Assembly (NCBI GenBank): GCA_004194705.1
Contig: SADC01000282.1
Span: 144,683-208,682 of the forward strand
Length of the DNA: 64,000 nt
Direction of reading: 5' to 3'
Origin: Ditylenchus dipsaci
Taxonomy: Eukaryota; Nematoda; Chromadorea; Rhabditida; Anguinidae
The notes beneath the pieces are model-generated. The model saw only the letters and a program-made list of their open reading frames with translations, ran no database searches and was not told the DNA's origin. Both the position numbers and the translations under genes were made by a program. Position 1 is the stretch's first letter. Each line of letters begins with the position of its first letter. Below are positions 22,501 through 32,690 of the stretch, in pieces.

Positions 22501-24926
22501 TTTGTTTTATGGGCTAAGTATGGTATACCACATGTTCCCAAAACTGGGGTTCGACCACATATTCGAACGTTTCAGGTCGTAATTAGTACGAAAAACATGT
22601 TTTCCGGTGGCGGAAAGACATCTGGAGCAAAAAAAATTTTTTTGAAAAAGTGTTCAAAATCTACATTTTTTGACCGGAAATTCATTTTTTTCATTTTTTT
22701 GTTGAAATCGTCGTCTCCGTTTTTTAACTGCTCATTTTTTTGATTAACTAGTTTTTTAGTTTCAAATGTCGTTCTGTAGTAGTACATGGGTCCAATTCCA
22801 CCCATCAAAGGACACTTTCGCCTCAACAATGCAGTGCCTGCCGAAGGCAGAAAGGTGTGTATAAAGGGTCAGCCCTTGGCCCGAACAATGTACCCCAAAG
22901 GGGTTCCTATTGAATTAAGGTGCCTGCCGAAGGCAGGCAGGTGTGTATAAAGGGTCAGCCTTGCCCCTAAACGCTAATGCGAGCACTGAATTGTTCGGAA
23001 ACCCTTAAAAGGAACCCTTAAAGCCTCCGGGGGCGTAGGGGCTTGGGGGCTTGGGGCTTGGGGGCTGGGGCTTGGGGCTTGGGGGCTTAGGGTTAAGCTC
23101 CACGACAGAAGCGCACCCTGGAAAGAATCCGAGCGAACAGCAGCATGTAGGATCCATTCCCAGGGCCTTTATATAAGTCAGCATGTGGGTTGTTATGGTG
23201 TTGCACACTTTTCATCGTTTTTGAAAAATTGAACCATAAACCCCACCCTGTGGTTTTGGTCGATTTCGGTCAAATTTTTTTTTGCACATGTCTTTCCGCC
23301 ACCGAAAACATGTTTTCGTACTAATTACGACCTGAAACGTTCGAATTAGGGGTCAAAACTTACTTTTGGGAACATGTGGTATACCATAATCCTGCCGTTT
23401 TATGCAACCGGGAACTGATCTCAACAGTTCAGATTCAGGAGGAGCTTCTGGTATTGGGGGGGGGGCGCACTTTCTGATAACTTTTACTGTCAAAGTTGTC
23501 AGCTTTTGATAAAAAGTTTAAGATTTAGGTCAGAAAATGTCGCCAGTTGATATCTGATATACCTTTACAAAATTTCAGAATAAGATATTTAAAAGTTTTC
23601 GCTGTTCAAAAGTGTAGGGAAATTGTGATACACTGACAAGGGAACACCCCTAATTGTCAATTTCGACACGCCAATTCTGATAGCGCCATCTTGTAGAGGA
23701 TAGTTGTTTTACTCTTTAGAATTACAATATTTTTGGCCCGTGCGAAGTAAACTGAAAACGAGAGGCCTGATAAACATGAAAAAGCGACCGAAAATTGCCT
23801 TGTTCCCCTTGTGGATTTCCGCAACATATTTTTATGCAGTCAGACTTGGCATAAGGAAATCTATAAAAGTTCTATCCTCAGCTGAGCCCGACACTTTTTT
23901 AGCCCATTTGATGAAAGAAGGGGGTGTGGGCCAGGTGGGAATCGAACTTTTAGGGGATCACTCTATCGAGTCAGGACTGTGGGAAAATATGTTTTCGAAA
24001 ATCCACAGGGGAACAAGGCAATTTTTGGGAGCCCTTTCATGTTTATCAGGCATCTAATTTTCAGTTTTGAAATTGTATTGAAATAGTAAAACCACTATGC
24101 TCTATAAGCAGTGATGGGTCCGCCCGGGGCGTGGGCGGTGCCAGGGCACGAAAAAAAATAGGCCGGGTGGGCGAAGTCAAAGTATTGGGCTAGGGCGGGG
24201 TATGGGACGCTCCGGAGCCTGTTTATTTGTCCTAAACTTTGCACAAAGGCTCCAATTTTTTGAATTTCAATTAAAATTGGCCTTATGAACTTGCTGAATT
24301 ATAATAACAGCTTAAAAAAACCACCGGCAATGCATCATATCCCGGTGCGGGGCGCCCCGCCCCAGGGCATGGAGCGGTTCCGGGGCGATAATCTTGCGCC
24401 GCCCCGGGGCGTGGGGCGGCGCCGGGGCGGTGGTCTGGTTTGTCTCGGGCGTGGGGCGGTGCCGGTGCGAAAATTGCCTGCTTACCCATCACTGTATATA
24501 AGATGGCGCTATCAGAATCGGTGTGTCGAAGTTTACAGCTCGGGGTGTCTTTTTGTCAGTAAAAATTAAATCGCGCTTCCAACTTGCCGTTTTATCATAA
24601 CCAAGAGAAAAAATGCGCTGAGCACGCAGTTAATTTGCATCTTGTTGTTTTTTCATTTTTTAAATTCCATAAACACCATCCTGCCAAAATTAAAATTTTA
24701 GAAAAAAATGACGTGAGATTATGGCGATCTAATAGCCTGTAAAAAGCTTGGGATATCAGTCTAGAAGGTTAGCACCAACCTGAGCGCCCACAATGTATAG
24801 CTCATTGAGCTGGCCCTTAATTTCAGCTGAGGTCGAAAGCTCTTGAAGGGCACTAGCAATCTGCTTCTCCACCTCATCTGGCACTTTGCCGTCAGTTTTG
24901 ACAAGTTTAGCAAAAGTGGCAACCAT
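19597..24926 (-). CDS. RPS7: 40S ribosomal protein S7 (eS7), three coding exons
   Basis: Exons: 24780-24926 (MVATFAKLVKTDGKVPDEVE ... GQLNELYIVGAQ), 20895-21034 (YEFGSKKCIVVYVPVPQLRD, LVRELEKKFSG, HIVFVAK) and 19597-19893 (KKPVRGKNRKP, QKRPRSRTLTAVHDAIL, YPAEVVGRR, RVKLDGKQIL, VYKRLTGKDVVFEFPEPLF). Together these are eS7 from end to end, a component of the small ribosomal subunit. Introns are 3.7 kb and 1.0 kb and loaded with MITEs. Defects: one base missing in exon 2 (after CACCAG), one missing in exon 3 (after ATTCTCAG, so GTGCACCTGGAC falls out of frame), one extra T in the run about 45 bases later, and the exon-3 acceptor reads TTTTCA instead of TTTTCAG. A 5' leader with a pyrimidine tract suggests a genuine locus, so the indels may be assembly error. 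Confidence 0.93.
20326..20742. mobile_element. pogo-like MITE, cassette CCAATAACGAACCC
   Basis: TA-flanked. CAGTCGACTCTCCCAATAAC at the left and its complement at the right. Shares the inner block AAAAAGTTCGTTCCCACC..GGTCCGACACTTTTTT and the central GACAGTCTGGTCC with the copies at 33.4 and 36.8 kb. Located in S7 intron 2. Confidence 0.9.
21297..21553. mobile_element. hAT-type MITE
   Basis: Ends CAGGGATGGGACGGAA and TTCCGTCCCATTCCTG. The interior is made of TTTCCGA/TTTCGA-like words. The flanking 8-mers (CTAAGCCT and GTAAGCTC) match only partly. In S7 intron 1. Confidence 0.65.
22200..23580. repeat. long inverted repeat in S7 intron 1
   Basis: Arms include TGTTGAGATCAG / CTGATCTCAACA, TGGTATACCACATGTTCCC and complement, and CGTTTCAGGTCGTAATTAGT through TGTCTTTCCGCCACCG and complement. 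The loop has two copies of TGCCTGCCGAAGGCAG with GTGTGTATAAAGGGTCAGCC (also found reversed at 50.73-50.85 kb) and a G-rich minisatellite. Confidence 0.65.
23025..23092 (+). repeat. G-rich minisatellite, potential G-quadruplex
   Basis: Seven or more units of GGGGCTTGG / GGGGGCTTGG in tandem give many runs of four or five Gs spaced by three or four bases. Confidence 0.7.
23650..24560. repeat. inverted repeat split by a hAT-type MITE
   Basis: ACACGCCAATTCTGATAGCG..CCATCTTGTA at the left pairs with GATGGCGCTATCAGAATCG and GTGTGTCGA at the right. A fragment of the pogo-like family (GACACTTTTTTAGCCC ... ATCGAACTTTTAGGGG, 23.89-23.98 kb) and the MITE at 24109-24494 lie inside. Confidence 0.6.
24109..24494. 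mobile_element. hAT-type MITE, GC-rich GGGGCG arrays
   Basis: Ends CAGTGATGGGTC and ACCCATCACTG with near-identical 8-bp flanks (TCTATAAG / TATATAAG). Subterminal arrays of GGGGCGTGGGCGGTGCC and its inverse give it a GC content strikingly above the surroundings. The proline/glycine-rich frames across it are not genes. Confidence 0.85.
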
Positions 24927-24945
24927 GTTGTTCACAACAAATAGC

Positions 24946-25020
24946 CTGAAAGTGAAAATTACGTTGTGCACAAAAATTTCAATTAAACAAAAAAAACTAT
25001 TAGCAAGAAAATAGCAGAAC
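24946..25020 (-). other. 5' UTR intron of the S7 gene
   Basis: Minus strand GTTCTG donor and CACTTTCAG acceptor, 75 bp, ending 19 bases before the S7 start codon. Confidence 0.55.
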
Positions 25021-25033
25021 CTTAGCGTGAGAA

Positions 25034-25044
25034 TAAAGAGAAAG
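25034..25044 (-). promoter_or_regulatory. TOP-like pyrimidine tract in the S7 leader
   Basis: CTTTCTCTTTA on the minus strand at the expected cap region of a ribosomal protein gene. Ribosomal protein mRNAs of animals typically start with C followed by a pyrimidine run and are regulated translationally through it. The transcription start is inferred, not shown. Confidence 0.4.
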
Positions 25045-25166
25045 CCCACATTTCTAGCAAAAATTGTGTCGTCTACCGTAGTCGTTTGTAAGATAATCCT
25101 GAGAGGAACTGTAAAAGGCACATCGTGCTGGACAACAGTTTTGCAGGAAAATTTTGAATTTAATTA

Positions 25167-25788
25167 TTAGGTTGATCCAAAAGTTGTGAGACTAACCGCG
25201 TAAATTTTTTTTTTCGAAATTTTTTTTTTGTTCAAAAGACTTAGAATTTATTTGTTTACACATTTTAATCATTTCTAGACAAGAAAATTTTTTTGGTATA
25301 AAAATGTTGAAAAAAATTTTCACCTTAGTCCTCCAAGCTGATTAAAAATAAATGAAAAAATCAGCCTGGGGAACCAAGGTAAAAAAAATATTCAACATTT
25401 TTATACCAAAAAAATTTCATTTGTCTAAAAATGATTAAAATGTGTAAATAAATAACGTATTTCCTGTAATAAGGCGGCACCCTCTAATAAGGCGGCGCCC
25501 CAACTTCGAGGGTCTATATCTCGAAGCAGAGTAAATATTTTGGTTATCTGTTTGATGCGTTTTCTTAACTCCCACGAGCTCTACCGATTCTAATTTTTAG
25601 ATTTTGGTTGAGCACTCAAAAATCTCGAGATTGAATTCGAATTTTTCGGATTTTCAGGGGTTTGAAAAATAAGGCGGCATGCCGCCTTATTACAGGAAAT
25701 ACGGTAAGTTCTAAGTCTTTTAAATGAAAAAAAAAAAATTCGAAAAAAAAATCACGCGGTTAGTCTCACAACTTTTGGATCAACCTAA
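25167..25788. mobile_element. mariner-like MITE
   Basis: TA-flanked. TTAGGTTGATCCAAAAGTTG at the left and CAACTTTTGGATCAACCTAA at the right, ends typical of mariner elements, with ACTAACCGCG further in. A second palindrome (TTTTGGTATAAAAATGTTG arms) and a CCGTATTT-family element are nested inside. Confidence 0.85.
25454..25706. mobile_element. CCGTATTT-family MITE, cassette AAGGCGGC
   Basis: Left end (T)AACGTATTTCCTGTAAT, right end ATTACAGGAAATACGGTA. The word AATAAGGCGGC occurs twice at the left and as a palindrome AAGGCGGCATGCCGCCTT at the right. The body (ATATCTCGAAGCAGAGTAAA, GCGTTTTCTTAACTCCCACG) aligns with the copy at 55.34 kb, whose cassette is different. Confidence 0.85.
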
Positions 25789-26490
25789 TATTTTGTTGGG
25801 GAACTTATTCAAAAATTACCGAGTGCTTAAAAAGTTCTGGGGTTTTTCAAAGAAGATAATTAGACCTTTGATGTGTTGAAAAAATTATTCCCAATATACG
25901 CCACAGGGTGGCTCGAGAAATTCTCCCGACTTCAAACGGCCGTAACTTTGTTTTGTTCGGAAGCAATTTTGGCAAATGGTTTTTTGTATTCAGCTTCCCT
26001 TGAGCCCCAAATTCATTTAGTATATCATGTCAAAAACACGACTTTCGCTTGGTCTTCCCTGTGGTTTGGACCTTGCCTATCCAGTGGCCATCCACAGACA
26101 AGAGTTTAAACCACAGGGAGGACCATGCAAAATTCTTATTTTTGACTTTATTTCCCAAATGAATTTTAGGGTCAAGGGAATCCTAATGCAATTGCGTCAG
26201 AACAAAAATTTACGACCATTTAAAATCGGGATAATTTCTTGGGCCACCCTGTATAATTTAGCAGCCAAAGCAATTATCGACCCTAGTAGCACGAAGAGTT
26301 TTTTTTGCAGAAAAAAAGTTTTTGGGAATAAAAAACTATTTTTGCAGCAGACAAAATTAGCAGCGAAAACAGTCCTATAGAAAAAATGTTTTCACAGAAC
26401 GAAAAAGCTTTTTTCAATAAGCAGATCAAGAGCTAAAAGAACATTTCACAGAACAATTTTTGAATGTAACATAGCATTTGGAAATGGGTA

Positions 26491-26894
26491 ATATTTAATT
26501 TTGCCCCCTAATTCGCTGAAAAGTGCCCCCTAATCAGAAATTGAAAGTTTTTTTTCTTAATTTTCACGCTTATTTTTCAAAAAAATTGCAAATATCGTGT
26601 AGCCCAGGATCTCAGCTTTCTAACGAGCTATCAAACTCTATTGAATAATCACGGAAATGTACAGATTTAAGGATTAGAATAAAGTAACTTTTGTTTTTCT
26701 CTTATTTTTCAAACCCCTAAATTTCTGCCTTCTTCAAATGATTCAGTAGAGTTTGATAGCTCGATAGATAGCTGAGATTTTGGGCTACATAATAGTTGAA
26801 TTTGTTTTTGTAAAATAAACGAAAAATTTAAGAAGCAAATTCAATTTAAAATTAGGGGGAATTTTTCAGCGAATTAGGTGGCAAAAATAAATAT
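26491..26894. repeat. inverted-repeat MITE, GCCCCCTAATTCGCTGAA family
   Basis: TTTTGCCCCCTAATTCGCTG at the left, CAGCGAATTAGGTGGCAAAA at the right; the inner module GATCTCAGCTTTCTAACGAG pairs with CTCGATAGATAGCTGAGAT. A copy lacking its left end is at 32352-32690 and a fragment at 40.04-40.21 kb. Confidence 0.75.
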
Positions 26895-28318
26895 TGCCCC
26901 TTTTTAATATGCCATTAAATCCGCCAAATAAAAGTTCTTATATAATGCCATTTCCTACTAGTAAAATCACCGTTTCGACATTAAACAAACTGTGTTCAGG
27001 ACACGATTCTGTATAAGGTATCATGATTGAAAGTCAGACCTGGAACTAACAATTAAAAAACCCCGAAATTAGGCTCGGCGAACTCAGACCCCGAGCATTA
27101 CAACAGAGTAAAATTCCGACCTGAGAACCGCCCGAAGGTAATTTTTTGGGCTAAAGTACACAATGCATGCGCTGACCAAAAATGCCCACAATAATCTAAA
27201 TTATTAGGGGTGGAGGATGGCTTATTCTGGACGGGATGAAAATTTAAAAAAACAGCAAGTCTCGGATCTTCAAAACTCGGGATTTGACAATGAATCCGGG
27301 AATTCAAAAATTATCCGGGACAGGGACAGACTCAAATATTTTTCCAAGACGGGGCGTCCCGTCTAGAGTTGACCAACGGCTATATAGCCGAGATTATAGC
27401 CGGCTATATAGCCGGAATATAGCCGGCTATTTTCTAGAAAATAGCGGCTATTTTCTAGAAATTAGCAGATCAGTGAGAAATCGGCTATTTATATAGCTGT
27501 TATATACATGTATACGTATAACTCTTCTTCACAAGGGTTGAGAAAATAGCCAAAAATAGCCGGAAAAAAAGAAAATAGCCGGCTATTTTCCCAACTCTAG
27601 TCCCGTCCTATCCAGTCTCCATATCTAATCTAAATCATGCTTTTTTTGATGTTCAACACGGGGATTTACGACTAGTACAACGGTTGACACACGGGTTTTA
27701 GGACCTGTTCAGCACGAATATCAAAAAATCAGACCTCCTAGCTGAAGTGAAATGCCCCCAAAAATCCCAATTTTTCTCGATGACTTATTGAGATCAGGTA
27801 CATTTTTTACTTTAGGCAGACGAGCAGTGGGTCATCAAAGTCAGGGATGGGATTTATAAACCCCAGGTTATACAGTAAGCGCCTTTTTCACGTGATACTG
27901 ACAACTCTAGCTTCTTTCACTTTTTGCAATCAGAGACAAAATAAATCAAGTCATCAAATCGTGAAAAATTTGGTTCCAGTATTGATTATCATGCCAAAAT
28001 ATTCAAAAATAGATATTTTTCCCGATCTCATAATTTTTTGGATAAAAAGACTTTCCAGTGGAAAGTTTCCACCTAGTTATCGATAATAAACCACTTTCGC
28101 TAGAAACAAATTAATCAAACGTAAATCTCACTGACCAAACTTTTATTCGATGACCAAAGTATTGTGATCATGGTTGAGGAGTCGTAAAATCTTCAAGCAT
28201 AAAGCATAAGACTGGAAGCATTTAAGCCCTTGGCTTGACAATTAGGTGAGGCAATTACTTGACTCTCCAACCCAAAGAAGCAAACGAAACGTAAATTATA
28301 CAACACAGAACGTAAATG
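26895..28318. other. no gene; one TATAGCCGGCTA-rich element
   Basis: At 27363-27600 CTAGAGTTG and CAACTCTAG flank repeats of TATAGCCGGCTAT and AAAATAGCCGG. I see nothing else I can assign. Confidence 0.4.
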
Positions 28319-28324
28319 TTTATT
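28319..28324 (-). terminator. poly(A) signal of the unidentified gene
   Basis: AATAAA on the minus strand about 70 bases past the stop codon at 28394. Confidence 0.45.
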
Positions 28325-28393
28325 TTCTGATATGAAATCATAATTTAACGAACACAATAAACTAGGCAGCACAATTTTGATAATTTCATTTAA

Positions 28394-29572
28394 TCAGGTC
28401 TTGAGAGCTTCCTCTACCTAAATAACAGAAAGATCATTTCACATTCCCTCATAACAAGTAGTGTAAAATCATACCAACTTCTGAATCACAAGCATCTCAA
28501 TCGGCAACAGATCTTGAGAATCGAGTAAATTTTCAAGTCCATAATTACAATCGCAAAAAAGAACTTACGTTGTTCACCATAGCAGCCTCGAAATCTTTTT
28601 GCCAATTCCCTTGCAGCATACTGACGATGTTTTGGAAGCGATCTTCCGAACTGAATCCATCCTGGAAAGATTGCTTGTACTCCACCCGGTCTTCCTTGGA
28701 ATATATGTAGCGATCGTATTTGATTGTCAGCAGTTCCTCCGAGCAAAATGAGATCTTAATAGAGCCATTTAAAAAAACTAGCGCAGGAAAATCAGAAGTG
28801 CTTACGAGAACAAAGACCTTGGCAAAGTAGTCCGTAGAGATCAGTGCCTCATTATCCAGGATATTTTTCAAGTACTGGAGAAATGAGCCAAACACTTCAT
28901 CCTTGGTCTGAATTTTTTTATAAGCTTTTGCAAAATTACTTGCTGAAAAGAACACACAATAGATCTGGATATGTTTTCAGCATGTGTTATCATGATACCA
29001 GCTGTGCTTTTTCGAAGAAAAATAAGCTTAGCACAGTCTAGTATTCCAAAAAAGTTGATGATCTCATGAAAAACCTCTTGTGCTAGAATCGGAATCATTG
29101 TGCAGTGAAAATTCTCTGTGAATAGTTAGAGAGTTCGTAATGGATCAACGATTTTCGCTCAGGAAAAAATTATAATTTCGGGACACCACACACTATCAGT
29201 TAATGAGTGTCAGTCAAAAACAATTAAGTGATTACAAAAAAGATTAGCGCAAAAGATAGTCCAGAGCCATTGACAAGCAAACCACTCAACCCTTTGACTG
29301 CCAATAAGTAACATAATCAAGATCCAGCAGGGTACTTGCCTAACATGAACTACAAAAGGCTTACCTTGTCAGAAAGCGATTGAATCTTGATCATTTCTTC
29401 TGGGTCCTCCCACAACAAAGCCTTCAACTTCTTTTTGAGATGATCGTACATGCCAGGATCTTAAGAGCCAAACATATAAAATACTGGTTAAGAGAGAGAG
29501 AAAAATCAGCATACGATTGCGAATGCTCTTCACGGGATCCTCATTATTCGCTTCGATGTCCTTGATTGACAT
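28394..29572 (-). CDS. unidentified multi-exon protein gene
   Basis: Exons on the minus strand: 29515-29613 (likely start MSIKDIEANNEDPVKSIRN, ATG at 29572), 29365-29459 (HPGMYDHLKKKLKALLWEDP), 28999-29098 (possible; IPILAQEVFHEIINFFGILD), 28806-28942 (FAKAYKKIQTKDEVFGSFLQ), 28569-28754 (EELLTIKYDRYIYSKEDRVE, SSEDRFQNIVSMLQGNW), 28475-28512 (LLPIEMLVIQKL) and 28394-28417 (VEEALKT, stop). Borders are GT-AG and most phases fit, which with the charged, evenly mixed composition argues for a real gene of roughly 250-270 residues, probably largely helical. The join into the 38-bp exon is one base short of frame. I do not recognise the family; no catalytic motif, signal peptide or membrane segment is evident. 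Confidence 0.7.
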
Positions 29573-29876
29573 GACTGCTTTCAAATTAACGGAATTGCTC
29601 AGTAAATTAAACTCTGAAATAATAACTACAAACAATAAACAGTCTTTTCAATCCATTGAAAAATATAACAGACAGAAATCAGGGGCACTTATTCAGTTGA
29701 ACCAGCCCCCCCCCCCAAGATCATTTTCAGATTTTTCAGTAGTTCGATCTTTTGACCCAAAATTAGGTTTTATTGTAACATCGAAAACTAGAGTACAGAT
29801 AAATATTAAGTCCAAATACGTGTCAGAAAATTAATTGAAGACACAAAAAACCTTACGGTACGGCCAGCAAACCTAC

Positions 29877-30734
29877 CAGGGGTGCGTCGGAATTCCGAAA
29901 TCCGAATTCCGATACTTTTTGAGTTCCGAATTCCGAAAGAAATGTCAAGTTCCGAATTCCGAAATCCGAAAACCGAAAAATGTCTTGCAATGAAATCAAA
30001 TTTAGCTTTTCCTCGGTATTTGTTAACCCGAATTCAAGTTTTCTTCTATGTTTTCTATGTTCCCGTCATACATCTGCCACCTTTGCTGGCGCCGACAAGT
30101 ATTTGTTCCGGGCCCCATTCCGGTGGTTTGTATGTATTCAGTGGTTCGGGCTCCATCCTGGTGGTTCGGGTGTATCCTGGTTGTTTTGGCTTGACCGCTT
30201 ACAACTTTGAATATTAATGCGGATTGAACTGTTTTGGGCCATATATTGGAGGTTTCTTTGGTCCCCCTGCTGTTTTTTTTTTGTTAATTTTCAGGCCTTT
30301 GGCTTAGCCAAGGGTAGGTCAGCGTATCTTAAAACGGACTCAAACATATCTGGGACTCATGTTCAAGTCCATCCCACCATACGCTACCCTGCCCTTGCCT
30401 AAGCTTGAGCCTAAAAAACCACAAAGAAATAACTACAGGGGGGACCAAGGCAAGACCCCATCCTCGCATTGTAATATAAGGCACTGTTCTGTGTGTTATG
30501 AAAAAGTGGATTCAAAAAAATCTTGAAATTTCGATTCTTATTTTCGGAGCTCGAAAATTTTCCGAAATCTGAAATCCGAATTCCGAAATCCGATACTTTT
30601 TGAGCTCCGAATTCCGAAATCCGAATTCCGAAAAAATAGGTCAAGTTCCGAAATCCGAATTCCGATTCCGAAAATTCTAGAGTTCCGATTCCGAATTCCG
30701 TTCCGATTATTTTTCCGGTTCCGACGCAGCCCTG
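29877..30734. mobile_element. hAT-type element with exact TSD AAACCTAC
   Basis: Ends CAGGGGTGCGTCGGAA and TTCCGACGCAGCCCTG, flanked by AAACCTAC (29869-29876, 30735-30742). Both subterminal regions are arrays of TTCCGAATTCCGAAATCCGA. A copy of the GGCTTAGCCAAGGGTAGG repeat lies in the middle. 858 bp, no transposase. Confidence 0.93.
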
Positions 30735-30874
30735 AAACCTACCAAGAACTTTACAATGGAATAGTACTAAAAATCGAGTTTTGGGACCACCCAAAATTAC
30801 TTTTTTTTGACCATTTTTAAAAGGACTTAGAGCTGTTTTGGGGTGGGAAGCGACCAAAAAGAGGCCAATTTGTT

Positions 30875-31018
30875 CCAAAAAGGAAGATGTTGAACATAGT
30901 TTTGAATACTGGGGCCTACCGCATAAATAAACTCTGGTATGCATGCTTTTTCATGCATCCAGAGTCACTTTCGAGTGATTTGCGTCTAAGGTATGTGGGT
31001 GTGCGCATCTCAACTATT
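30875..31018. repeat. fragment of the splice-donor-like hairpin repeat
   Basis: ACTCTGGTATGCATGCTTTTTCATGC.. hairpin followed by GTCTAAGGTATGTGGGTGTG and CGCATCTCAAC, matching half of the copy at 14.64-14.93 kb. Confidence 0.6.
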
Positions 31019-31287
31019 GTTGGAGACTAGGGTGCGGGTGGTTTTGAGGTGCGGTTTTTGCAGAAATTGCGGTTTGCGGTTAAACCGCAAAAATAATTGC
31101 GGTTTAACCGCGATTTTGCGGTTTTTTGGTTTATGTCTTTTATTGACGAAAAGTGCGCCACATAATGATACGTACAGCAAAAACACTCCAGATATTCTTT
31201 ATATGCACTAATCAGATAATTGAAACAACGAAACAATTTAATATGAGAAGTTAACACTATGTAGACCACGATTCAGAAAACTGACAG

Positions 31288-31592
31288 CGCTTGTAGTAAA
31301 AGACATCCCTTGCGTAGCTAAAGAGTTGCTCGCTCGGTTAAGAAGTACATGGCGCCGACAGGAAACGAGAAGCAGCCTTAGAAAGAATCGGAAAACGCAC
31401 GACATTCTTCTGCCAGTAGGTGAGTGGGTCAGAGTCAAACGGGACAGGCTTCTCCGCGTTGTGCGATACAAATTCCTAAAAAAGACACTAACGACTACAT
31501 CAGACTGCTTTCCTGATTCAGACGACTGCTTCCTCTCATACGAATCGATATTCCAGATGTTATGCGACATTGACTTGACATTGAAAGCATAA
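31288..31592 (+). CDS. possible exon, unidentified basic protein
   Basis: Follows an ACTGACAG acceptor and stays open for about 100 codons to a stop at 31590-31592. It reads VAKELLARLRSTWRRQE, then KTHDILLPVGEWVRVKRDRL, and an acidic-aromatic tail FPDSDDCFLSYESIFQML. Composition is protein-like. No family recognised and no upstream exon found; the preceding 250 bp is a GCGGTTTAACCGC-rich repeat. Confidence 0.35.
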
Positions 31593-31934
31593 TTCAACGA
31601 AAAGTCGTCAACCAGGAGCGGCACTGAATTGATCAACACCGAATTGATCAACAACCGAATTCAAATTAATTTTTTTGTCTTGTGAAGAGCTCCTATCATC
31701 TAAAATTTTTCTCCATAGTCCAATCTCAATTCTTCTGAATAATTCATGAGATAAACCACTGGATAATCCATCTCTTATTCGCCGATGGATGCATCCACCA
31801 AATCAAGTTGTCGTACGTTTAATCCAGTCCACTTAAGCGATTGAATTAACGGCAAATGCAAGCCGTTCAGCGTTTTTTTTATCGTTTAAGATACTTTCTA
31901 GCAGTCTAGAGACTTGAATTTGTTTAGAGTCAGC

Positions 31935-32350
31935 ATGAATTTCGAGCTGCTTACATCTGAGAAGAACAAGCCGATGCTTAAAGATTCCGACAACTGCTTG
32001 TACTGGAAGATCATTCCAAGAGGAAAGCGAACTTATTGGCGGTGCATTCACTATCGGACTGGTTGGGATGGCACTGAGAATACCAAATGCGACGGTAATT
32101 TGATTTTTCACTTTTTTGGAGGAAATTCGAGTTTTACAAGAAGAGCTGTCACCTTCGATGGCAAATGTGAAATAAATTCTGCCCACAATCATTATGGCGA
32201 CAAGAATCATGCGGAAGTGAAGCGCTTTCAGGTTTTTCACGCGGTTTTTTTTGTGACAGTTATCGTATTAATCCAATAACTTTTAAGGAATCGTTCAGAA
32301 GCAAGCACTCTCTAGTAAGGACACTCCTCGAAGCATAATTGGAAGTGCAC
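31935..32350 (+). CDS. FLYWCH zinc-finger gene, N-terminal part, truncated by a MITE
   Basis: Starts ATG at 31935 and goes straight into a FLYWCH-type finger: KNKPMLKDSDNCLYWKI, TYWRCIHYRTGWDG, TKCDG, then after a short intron RAVTFDGKCEINSAHNHYGD. Cysteines of WRC and KCDG and the HNH histidines are in family order. The intron (from GTAATT at 32095) ends in TTTACAAG; the frame fits only if an AA is used as acceptor or one base differs. A further exon with QKQALSSKDTPRSIIGSALE, the pattern that follows FLYWCH fingers in MULE transposases, stops where a MITE begins at about 32352. It is either the 5' part of a dead MULE or a domesticated FLYWCH gene. Confidence 0.65.
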
Positions 32351-32351
32351 T

Positions 32352-32690
32352 CGAAGTGCCCCAGGATCTCAGCTTTCTAACGAGCTATCAAACTCTATTG
32401 AATAATCACGGAAATGTACAGATTTAAGGATTAGAATAAAGTAACTTTTTTTTCTCACATTTTTCCAAACCTCTAAATTTCTACATTCTTCAAATCATTC
32501 AGTGGAGTTTGATAGCTCGATAGATAGCTGAGATTTTGGGCTACATAATAGTTGAATTTGTTTTTGTAAAATAAACAAAAAGTTGAGAAAAAAATTCAAT
32601 TTAAAATTAGGGGAGTTTTTCAGCGAATTAGGTGGCAAAAATAAATATGCCCCTTTTTAATATGCCATTAAATCCGCCAAATAAAAGCTC
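32352..32690. repeat. MITE copy truncating the FLYWCH gene
   Basis: CCCAGGATCTCAGCTTTCTA through the right end CAGCGAATTAGGTGGCAAAA, nearly identical to 26.6-26.9 kb but lacking the left arm. Confidence 0.7.

Noticed and set aside
24283..24569. Proline/glycine/arginine-rich frames
   Set aside because: They lie entirely inside the GC-rich hAT-type MITE and follow its repeat period.
25873..26380. Two overlapping frames of 78 and 117 codons
   Set aside because: The region has mariner-like fragments (ACCCTGTATAATTT) and palindromic words; no conserved protein features.
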